Shown here: piece after piece, positions 1 to 6,126 of the stretch | Layout: every line of letters begins with the position of its first letter | Numbering within the stretch: the first letter of the stretch is position 1 | From: UBA2197 sp034370465 | GTDB taxonomy: Bacteria; Desulfobacterota; Desulfuromonadia; Desulfuromonadales; UBA2197 | Length of the DNA stretch: 9,950 bases | Direction: 5' to 3' | NCBI GenBank assembly: GCA_034370465.1 | Contig: JAXMLA010000142.1 | Span: 1 to 9,950 of the forward strand | Notes under the pieces: generated by a model | Told to the model about the DNA's origin: nothing | Seen by the model: only the letters and a program-made list of their open reading frames with translations | Database searches by the model: none | Translations under genes and position numbers: made by a program

Positions 1-1131
1 CAGGCGGTTGTCGATGTTGCACGCGGCTATTCGACGTTAGAATACGACCTCGCGCAAGGTCGCCGCGGCGAACGACATGTCCATGTTGAGGAACTAATCT
101 GCCGACTGACAGGGGCTGAGGCTGCGCTGGCTGTGAACAACAATGCCGGCGCCGTACTGCTGTGCCTCTCGGCCCTGGCCGGGGGGAAGAGCGCCCTGGT
201 CTCGCGGGGTGAACTCATAGAGATCGGCGGCTCTTTCCGTATCCCCGAGATCATGGCCGCCGGCGGAGTGAAACTGGTCGAGGTCGGCGCCACCAACAAG
301 ACCCACCTCAACGATTACCAGCAGGCGATCGGGCCGGAGACCGCCCTGATCCTCAAGGTTCACACCAGCAACTACCGGATTCTTGGCTTCACGGCAGCGG
401 TCTCTGGCGAGGAGTTGGCGGAACTGGGGCATGAACGTGGCATTCCGGTACTGGAGGATTTAGGCAGCGGCTTGCTGCACGATCTTACGTCCCTTGGTCT
501 GCCCCGTGAACCGACGGTGCGCATGTCACTGGCCGCCGGCATCGATCTGGTGACCTTCAGCGGCGACAAGCTCCTGGGTGGTCCGCAAGCCGGACTGATC
601 GCCGGACGCAAGGAATTCATTTCCCGACTCAAGAAACATCCGCTCGCCAGAGCCCTGCGTCTCGACAAGATGACGCTGGCAGCTCTGGAGGCGACCTTAC
701 GCCTCTATCTCGATCCACAACAGGCGCTACGCGAGGTGCCGACACTGCGCATGCTCGCCATCTCGCCGGACGAATTGCAGGGCCGCTGCCGGGAACTGCT
801 GCCAGCGCTGCAAGCGGCAGTCAGGGAAAGGGGCGTACTGGAAATTGTCGCAGCGACGGCTACGGTCGGAGGTGGGGCCATGCCGCTGGCCGAACTCCCC
901 GGTTTTGCCATCGCCGTCTCTCCCTGCCGGCTCTCCTTGCAGCACCTGAGCGAACGCCTGCGCCAGGGGACACCTCCTGTGATTGGCCGGATTCAGGACG
1001 ACCGACTGCTCCTCGATCCCCGCACTCTGCTGCCGGAGGAGGATAATCAGCTTGTCGCCGCGCTGGGAGAGGCGCTGGCGGAGAATGAAGACATTACTGA
1101 CAAAGGGACGCCTGGAGGGATTGCTCCGTGA
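1..1131 (+). CDS. selA: L-seryl-tRNA(Sec) selenium transferase SelA (5' end missing)
   Basis: SelA is a PLP enzyme that converts seryl-tRNA(Sec) to selenocysteinyl-tRNA(Sec) using selenophosphate, in the cytoplasm. The frame is open from base 1. The first visible residues include the SelA block GYSTLEYDL, followed by HVEEL, LTGAEAAL and NNNA. An internal Met-like start at 133 would cut this conserved block, so the gene must begin upstream of the window. The PLP-binding lysine is seen in SGDKLLGGPQAG (codon at 568-570). The visible part is 376 residues; SelA proteins are usually about 460-470, so roughly the first 85-90 are missing. Its TGA stop (1129-1131) overlaps the GTG start of selB, which indicates translational coupling in a selAB operon. 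Identification is very secure from motifs and context. Confidence 0.96.
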   Translation, partial: QAVVDVARGYSTLEYDLAQGRRGERHVHVEELICRLTGAEAALAVNNNAGAVLLCLSALAGGKSALVSRGELIEIGGSFRIPEIMAAGGVKLVEVGATNKTHLNDYQQAIGPETALILKVHTSNYRILGFTAAVSGEELAELGHERGIPVLEDLGSGLLHDLTSLGLPREPTVRMSLAAGIDLVTFSGDKLLGGPQAGLIAGRKEFISRLKKHPLARALRLDKMTLAALEATLRLYLDPQQALREVPTLRMLAISPDELQGRCRELLPALQAAVRERGVLEIVAATATVGGGAMPLAELPGFAIAVSPCRLSLQHLSERLRQGTPPVIGRIQDDRLLLDPRTLLPEEDNQLVAALGEALAENEDITDKGTPGGIAP

Positions 1132-3041
1132 CCGCCCCCCGTTTTCACATCATCGGCACGGCCGGTCACGTCGATCACGGCAAGACGGCATTGATCCGGC
1201 GTCTGACGGGAATCGACACCGACCGACTGCGCGAGGAGAAAGAGCGCGGCATCTCCATCGATCTCGGTTTTGCCCCGCTCACCTTGCCCGAAGGGATCAT
1301 CGTCGGCGTGGTCGATGTACCGGGACATGAGCGTTTCATCCACAATATGCTCGCCGGGATCGGCGGCATTGACCTGGTCCTGCTCGTGGTCGACGTCAAC
1401 GAAGGAGTCATGCCCCAGACCCGCGAACACTTGCAGATCCTCAAACTCCTGCGCATACCGCGCGGCATCCTGGTCCTGACCAAGTGCGATCTGGCCGAAG
1501 CTGACTGGCTCGATATCGTCGAAGAGGAGATCCGCGAAGAGGTGGCCGGTACCTTCCTGGCCGAGGCGCCGGCTTGCCGGGTTTCGGCCTTTACCGGCGA
1601 CGGCATTCCGGACTTGCTGGCGACCATTCAACGGATCTTGACGGAACTGCCGCCGCGCGACGAGGACGGACCCGCCCGTCTGCCGATCGACCGTCATTTC
1701 ACGATCAGCGGCTTCGGGACTGTGGTCACGGGAACGTTACTCTCGGGAAAGCTCAAGGTCGGTGACCTGGTCGAGGTTCTGCCACCAGGCGAAATTGTGC
1801 GGGTGAGAGAGTTGCAGGTGCACGGCATGAAAGCGGATAGCGCCCGTGCCGGGCAGAGGGTGGCGGTGAATCTGGTCGGCTTCGAGCGGGCCGACCTGCA
1901 GCGCGGCGCCGTGTTGGCCACTCCCGGATTCTTTAAGTTGACGACGCGGGTCGACGCGCGTCTCACCCTTAACAAGGAAGCTGGCAAGGCCCTCAAATTC
2001 CGCGATCCGGTACACTTACATCTCGGCACAGCCAGGACCACTGCCAAAGTCGTCCTTCTCGACCGCGACAAGCTATTGCCCGGCGAGAGCGTCCTCACCC
2101 AGATCCAGTTTGACCAGCCGCTGGTCGCCCATCGTCAGGATCGCTTCATCATCCGCTCCTACTCGCCGATGAGCACGATCGGAGGGGGGCAGATCGTCGA
2201 CCCCGCGCCGGCACGTCATCGTCGCTTCCGTCCGGATGTGATCCAGTCCCTCGAAGAGTTAGAATCGGGAGAGAGAGCCTTTTTACTGCAGAAAATCAGC
2301 GAACTGGTCTGTGCCCGCGCCAAAGATCTTGAGCAGGGTTCCGGACTGGGACGGGAGCGGGTCGCTCATCACCTTGACGCTTTAGCAGCGGCCGGACAGG
2401 TCCGGCGGATCGGCGACCAGTGGTTGACAGAAGTGACGGCGCGGCATTGGGAACGGCTCCTCCTTGAGGCGGTGGACGATTGTCATCGCCACCAGCCGCT
2501 GCTGCCGGGACTCCCGCATGCCACGTTGAAAGGGGCGCTTCCCGGCAAGGTCGCCCCGAAAGCCTTCGAGGAGTTCCTTGCCAGTCTGGTTGCCGCCGGA
2601 AAGCTGGAGCAGCGTGGCGATCAAATCGCCCTTCCCGATTTTGTGCCGCGCCCCTCCGAGGCGCAACAGCGGCTGATCGAACAGATCGTCGAGATCTACC
2701 ACCAGGCTCACACCCGGGCCAACAACCGCAACGAGATGCTCGGGACACTGCCAGTACCGGTGGAATCGATCGACGTCTGCCTGGCCTTTCTGTTTAACCG
2801 GGGTGACCTGGTCCGGCTTTCTGACGAGATGATTTTTCACCGCGATGCCTACCGAGCGGCACTAGAGGCGCTGTGCGAACATTTTAGTGCCAAATCGACA
2901 TTGACCCTGGCCGAGTTTCGAGATCGCATCGGCAGTGCCCGCAAGCAGACACAGTCGCTACTCGAACACTTCGATGCACTAAAATACACCTTGCGCCGTG
3001 GCGACGAACGGGTTGCCTGGCAGATCTCCAAAATATCTTAG
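1128..3041 (+). CDS. selB: Selenocysteine-specific translation elongation factor SelB
   Basis: SelB is the EF-Tu-like GTPase that carries Sec-tRNA(Sec) to the ribosome and binds the SECIS hairpin downstream of UGA. The 637-residue product starts with a GTPase domain: GHVDHGKT (residues 13-20, G1), RGISIDLGF (G2), DVPGH (63-67, G3) and TKCD (118-121, G4). Beta-barrel domains follow (ISGFGTVVTGT, IGGGQIVDP). The rest, from about residue 370, fits the winged-helix array of SelB that binds mRNA. Length is in line with known SelBs (about 610-640). GTG at 1128 is the chosen start because GGAGGG at 1114-1119 sits 8 nt upstream and the start overlaps the selA stop. The gene ends in TAG and is followed by a terminator. 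Its presence supports Sec decoding of the UGA in the next gene. Confidence 0.97.
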   Translation: MTAPRFHIIGTAGHVDHGKTALIRRLTGIDTDRLREEKERGISIDLGFAPLTLPEGIIVGVVDVPGHERFIHNMLAGIGGIDLVLLVVDVNEGVMPQTREHLQILKLLRIPRGILVLTKCDLAEADWLDIVEEEIREEVAGTFLAEAPACRVSAFTGDGIPDLLATIQRILTELPPRDEDGPARLPIDRHFTISGFGTVVTGTLLSGKLKVGDLVEVLPPGEIVRVRELQVHGMKADSARAGQRVAVNLVGFERADLQRGAVLATPGFFKLTTRVDARLTLNKEAGKALKFRDPVHLHLGTARTTAKVVLLDRDKLLPGESVLTQIQFDQPLVAHRQDRFIIRSYSPMSTIGGGQIVDPAPARHRRFRPDVIQSLEELESGERAFLLQKISELVCARAKDLEQGSGLGRERVAHHLDALAAAGQVRRIGDQWLTEVTARHWERLLLEAVDDCHRHQPLLPGLPHATLKGALPGKVAPKAFEEFLASLVAAGKLEQRGDQIALPDFVPRPSEAQQRLIEQIVEIYHQAHTRANNRNEMLGTLPVPVESIDVCLAFLFNRGDLVRLSDEMIFHRDAYRAALEALCEHFSAKSTLTLAEFRDRIGSARKQTQSLLEHFDALKYTLRRGDERVAWQISKIS

Positions 3042-3097
3042 CTGACCAAAAGCGTTGTACTGGAATCTCAACGCAACTGCTTGGACTCTAAAATGAC

Positions 3098-3133
3098 AAA
3101 GGCTTAGCGCTGTAAAGAGCTAAGCCTTTTTTT
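3098..3133 (+). terminator. Intrinsic terminator after selAB
   Basis: GGCTTAGC (3101-3108) pairs perfectly with GCTAAGCC (3119-3126) around a 10-nt loop. Three A-T pairs extend the stem at its base, and a run of seven T follows at 3127-3133. It lies about 60 nt after the selB stop and would separate selAB transcription from the cytochrome gene. Confidence 0.9.
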
Positions 3134-3184
3134 GTGTGCGTTTCTTGGAATTCAAATTCTGTTTATTCCCGCGTTCGTGTTGAT

Positions 3185-3212
3185 TTGTCCAGTAAGGGTG
3201 TTAATGTATAAA
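3185..3212 (+). promoter_or_regulatory. Candidate sigma70-type promoter for the selenocytochrome gene
   Basis: TTGTCC (3185-3190) and TATAAA (3207-3212) are separated by 16 nt. They lie in an AT-rich stretch just after the selAB terminator and about 140 nt before the next start codon. An imperfect dyad, TTAAT (3201-3205) with ATTAA (3217-3221), overlaps the -10 element and could be an operator. Because a terminator precedes it, some promoter is expected in this gap, but the exact boxes are a guess. Confidence 0.35.
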
Positions 3213-3348
3213 AAGTATTAATCTTAGTGAGGTTTTGGGGGAGTCCCTCCCCCCTCCCGCATACATCCAGGAAGGAGGTGAACGACGGGTGAACAGCGGA
3301 AGTTAAAATTCGTGAAGAGCAGTTCTCTAACTCGATTGGAGGTTAGTC
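3213..3348 (+). promoter_or_regulatory. Leader region with GC hairpin and two Shine-Dalgarno sites
   Basis: This is the 5' leader of the selenocytochrome gene. GGGGGAG (3237-3243) and CTCCCCC (3247-3253) form a 7-bp stem with a 3-nt loop. A pyrimidine-rich tract continues to 3258. AAGGAGGTGA (3272-3281), a near full-length match to the anti-Shine-Dalgarno sequence, is followed by a five-codon mini-ORF (GTG at 3289, TAA at 3304-3306). The site used for the main gene is GGAGG at 3338-3342, 6 nt before the ATG at 3349. No tRNA and no recognised riboswitch class is seen in the 3042-3348 gap. Confidence 0.4.
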
Positions 3349-4653
3349 ATGATTCGACGACGAATGTATCACTGCATGCTTGTCGCTATTTGCAGCGCGG
3401 CTCTTTTGGCCGCGGGCTGCGATAGCGACAATGACAATCCCTCTCCCCCGCCGGTAAATATAGATAACGGTGGGCAGGTGAGCGGGACCAGTGCCACCCC
3501 GGGCACAGATCTGACCGAAATTGCTGCGCGCCTCGATTCGGTTCTGGCCCTTGGGTACAACACCACGAACCCCGATGCTCTGGCCAAAGTCCTTTTCGAC
3601 GACACCGCCACCACACCCGATCCCTTCATCCTCGACACCCGTGAGCCTGCGGATTTTGCAGCCGGTCATATCCCGGGAGCCGTTAATATCCCTCTGCAGA
3701 GTCTGCCCCAAGCGCTTCTCGACGGAACCTCCGGCATCCCGTCCGACCGTGAAGTCGTGGTCGCCTCCTACTGGGGCAACGATGGCAATATGGCCAGTCT
3801 GCTGATCAACGTGGTGCGGATTGCCGATCCGGCCGCCCAGAAGGCAGCGCTGGATGCCAAGACCGCGCCCCCCTATCCCAAATCGACCAGCCTCTTCCAG
3901 GGAATGACTTCCTGGTCTTTCCGCCGGGATCTCGTCCCTGCCGGCACCCGCTTCGACGATGCCAAAGCGGCCGGTGTGGTCGTGGAAAAAGCGACTCAAC
4001 CCGGACCAGCCGCCGGAACGCCTACCGACGTCTATCCCGCTTTCAGCGCCTTTACGGCCACGGTGGATACGGTTGTCGAAAAGATTATTGTCCGGGCGAA
4101 AAACTACCTGAATTCCGTTCCGACCCAGTTCGATCTCCAGGTCTACCCCTCGGCGCTGGCGACCAACCTGGAAGACGGCAACGCTGCTAACGATCCCCAG
4201 GTCGTAAGCGTCCGTAGCGCTGTTGATTTTGCCCGCGGACATGTTCCCGGCGCGATCAACATCGCCTACCAGAAGGTGGCGGTTTTGAGCAATTCCGCGC
4301 TCATCGACCCGACCAAGCCGGTCGTCGCCTACTGTTACACCGGCCACACCGGTTCGCTAAGCACCATGGCGTTGGGGATTCTCGGATATCAGGCCAAAAA
4401 CCTCCTCTACGGGATCAACGGCTGGAGCACCAATCCCGTCATTGCCTCGGGTCAGCTGTTGAATTTCGATCTGTTTAAGGCCTGGGACTTTCCCCTCAAC
4501 GATGGCGGTGCCGCCGATTTGAGCAGTCTCGCCGATTACGTGCCGCCGACCGGTTGCGTCGAGTGTCACTCCAGCCTCACGGCAGTTTTCTATGATCGCG
4601 AGGTCGCAAATCCGCCGATAGCGGCGGTGGCGCCACCCTCAGAAGGTGAAGGC
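3349..4653 (+). other. N-terminal module: tandem rhodanese lipoprotein plus first heme
   Basis: Ordinary gene finding would report this as a 435-residue protein ending at the TGA. The start has a good Shine-Dalgarno (GGAGG, 6 nt). It is followed by a basic, hydrophobic signal (MIRRR...ALLAAGC) and a D/N/P-rich tether. Domain 1 has DTREPADFAAGHIPGAVNIP and the loop ASYWGNDG, where Ser140 occupies the catalytic Cys position, so it is probably non-catalytic. Domain 2 has VRSAVDFARGHVPGAINI and the active loop CYTGHTG with Cys329 (codon 4333-4335), which fits sulfur- or selenium-transfer chemistry. After the domain come CVECH (4555-4569) and a Pro/Gly-rich linker. A lone heme site at the very end makes little sense as a protein terminus and argues for continuation beyond the TGA. 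Confidence 0.85.
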
Positions 4654-6018
4654 TGAGGCGGTTCTGTGGCGCCCGTGCCGGCGTCAAAAAAATTCTGGAT
4701 CTTTAACGGTTCCGTCGAGCAGTATCCTTCCATCCTCACCAACAACAGCGTCCATGCCGGACGCGACTGCACCAGCTGCCATGGCGGCGTAGTTTCCGCC
4801 AATTCCCGTGCAGCAGCCCATGCGAGCGGTTTTGTCGCGACCGCTACGGCAGAAACCTGCAGCAGCTGCCATTCCGCCATTGTCACCAATTCGGCCGCCG
4901 GCCTGCATACCACCCTGGGCGGCTACAACACGATCCTCATGGAGCGCGGCTTCGACATGAGCGATCCCACTTCTGCCACGCGTTTCGAGCAGCAGTGCAC
5001 CAAATGCCACACCGCTATAAGAACCGGCGCATCCGCGGCCACTGCCTGCGGCCAGTGCCATATCTCCGTTCCGGCCACCGCCGGCGGCGGCCTGATCAGC
5101 GGCCACGGCTTCAACAAGACGCCCTCCATGGACAACAACTGCACCGCCTGCCACGGATCCCGGGTCAAGGATGAATATTACGGCCTGAACAATGCCCTGC
5201 TTGCCCGCAATAAGGTCGCCTTTGCGACGGACAGCCCCTGGGGCGGCACTTTCCAACTGGTTCCCGACGTGCACAAAACGGCGGGGCTGACCTGCATGAA
5301 CTGTCATAACGGCGATGAAATGCACGGGGTCGGTCATCCGCTGCCCGACCAAGGCGATCGCTTCGATGTAACGAGCGCACCCCAGTGCATCGACTGCCAT
5401 GGCGGCGCAACGGATACGGCCTTTGCCGGCATATCCTTGCATACCACGGCGCACCTGGGGTCCATGGACTGCCAGGTCTGCCATGCGCTGCCTTACAAGA
5501 ACTGCTTCAGCTGTCACACTGATGTGACCGCCGAGGGACTCGGCTTCTTCCGGATCAACGGTGAAGATCCGACCCTCGCCGCCCGCAAGGTAGTCGATCC
5601 CGCCGCGGTGCCAGACGGCCTGATTTCATTCCGGGTCGGCAACAATCCGCGCTTCGGGGAACCCGGCAGGAAACAGTATTCCGTGCTCCGCCACGTGCCG
5701 GTAGACAAGGATGTGTTTCAGTACACAGGAGTTAATGTCGTCAATGGAATCATTCCACCGACCGACAGTGATCCCATAACCGACGACATGGGTTCCCTGC
5801 CAACCTGGAAGTATGCAACACCGCACACCATCGCCCGGTCGACACCGATCACTGCCGCCTGCAGTAACTGCCACGGCGCCGATTACAGCAAATTCTGGCT
5901 GACCGATCCTCAAGCTGATGCGCAGGGGTGGGTTCCTGCCGACAGTCCTTATCTACAGGGAGAAGTGGACGCCAATGCCGATGTCACGGTAGACGCCCCT
6001 ATTCCCTTTTCCCTTTGA
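3349..6018 (+). CDS. Putative selenoprotein: tandem-rhodanese / 11-heme cytochrome c lipoprotein with in-frame UGA
   Basis: Read through the TGA at 4654-4656 as Sec, this gives 889 residues. Order: lipoprotein signal with lipobox LAAGC (Cys24), rhodanese-like domain 1 (about 90-160), rhodanese domain 2 (about 283-362, CYTGHTG with Cys329), heme motif CVECH (403-407), Sec436 in the linker EGEG-U-GGS, then ten CXXCH motifs from 474 to 842. Evidence for one polypeptide: both sides of the TGA are in the same frame; heme motifs lie on both sides; the downstream part has no signal peptide although cytochrome c needs export; a SECIS-like hairpin follows the UGA; and selAB is the upstream neighbour. 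It is probably an outer-surface or periplasmic redox protein. From memory, tandem-rhodanese (ExtH) and multiheme seleno-cytochrome (ExtKL) proteins occur in Geobacter ext loci. This may be a relative or fusion, but I cannot confirm it without a search. Alternatives are a nonsense mutation or two separate genes. Confidence 0.87.
4629..4673 (+). repeat. Inverted repeat enclosing the UGA codon
   Basis: GGCGCCAC (4629-4636) is the exact reverse complement of GTGGCGCC (4666-4673), and CCTCAG (4637-4642) of CTGAGG (4653-4658). This gives 14 pairs, a 10-nt loop and a 7-nt bulge on the 3' side (4659-4665). The UGA itself lies in the inner 3' arm. The outer 3' arm overlaps the 5' arm of the SECIS candidate, so the two folds exclude each other. 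There is no T-run, so it is not a terminator. GTGGCGCC also occurs directly at 4627-4634. Confidence 0.6.
4654..4656 (+). other. In-frame UGA, predicted selenocysteine codon (Sec436)
   Basis: This TGA is the only interruption in a frame that is otherwise open from 3349 to 6018. The context is EGEG-U-GGS, without a neighbouring Cys, so it is not a CXXU motif. No good ribosome binding site supports restart at the GTG nine bases later: the nearest purine-rich run (GAAGG, 4648-4652) is 13 nt away. The adjacent selA and selB genes show that the organism makes Sec. Confidence 0.85.
4657..6018 (+). other. C-terminal module: decaheme cytochrome c domain
   Basis: Ordinary gene finding would call this a 450-residue protein from GTG 4666. 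Ten heme motifs are present in order: CTSCH, CSSCH, CTKCH, CGQCH, CTACH, CMNCH, CIDCH, CQVCH, CFSCH and CSNCH. The first starts at base 4768 and the last at 5860. All twenty Cys residues belong to these motifs. Eleven further His residues lie outside them, enough for bis-His ligation of all eleven hemes when CVECH upstream is included. The GTG-initiated version has no signal peptide and could not reach the periplasm for heme attachment. The region after heme 10 (from about base 5530) is long and heme-free until CSNCH near the end. The family resembles Geobacter-type multiheme cytochromes; the exact subfamily is not recognised. Confidence 0.88.
4662..4691 (+). promoter_or_regulatory. Candidate bacterial SECIS element
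   Basis: The core stem is U4667-A4686, G4668-C4685, G4669-U4684 (wobble), C4670-G4683, G4671-C4682, C4672-G4681 and C4673-G4680, closing the 6-nt loop CGUGCC (4674-4679). The loop starts 17 nt after the UGA, the same spacing as I count for E. coli fdhF. It has G and U at loop positions 2-3, as the SelB-binding loop requires. Weaker U-A pairs with two mismatches extend the stem down to 4662/4691. The UGA plus hairpin spans 38 nt, about the size of the known minimal element. Pairing was worked out by hand. Confidence 0.75.
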
Positions 6019-6046
6019 CACCTGAAACTATCATGTCTTGATTCAG

Positions 6047-6070
6047 CCCGGGCTTCGGCCCGGGTTTTTT
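6047..6070 (+). terminator. Intrinsic terminator of the selenocytochrome gene
   Basis: CCCGGGC (6047-6053), loop TTCG and GCCCGGG (6058-6064) form a perfect 7-bp GC stem capped by a stable tetraloop, followed by six T (6065-6070). It starts 28 nt after the stop codon. The gap to the convergent recJ stop holds nothing else. Confidence 0.93.
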
Positions 6071-6126
6071 GCTTTGATGGGCCTCCTGGGGTGCGTCTCA
6101 TGACGCTCCTTTCTGGCCTATCGATT

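Noticed and set aside
3042..3348. selC (tRNA-Sec) or a cyclic-dinucleotide riboswitch in the gap
   Set aside because: No cloverleaf, T-loop or UCA anticodon arm was found, and the conserved GEMM blocks are absent; only the terminator, candidate promoter and leader hairpin are visible.
3343..4347. Minus-strand open frame of 334 codons
   Set aside because: Shadow of the rhodanese module on the opposite strand; no signal or domain pattern.
4686..4692. Run of seven A as a slippery frameshift site
   Set aside because: The frame is the same before and after the run (Lys-Lys), so no shift is needed to join the two halves.
4666..6018. Independent cytochrome gene starting at GTG 4666
   Set aside because: No signal peptide, no well-placed ribosome binding site, same frame as the upstream part with only three codons between, and it would leave a stray heme motif on the upstream protein.
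6016..6018. Second TGA at the end of the cytochrome read as Sec
   Set aside because: The frame beyond runs into a clear terminator hairpin with a T-run and has no protein-like character; this is an ordinary stop.
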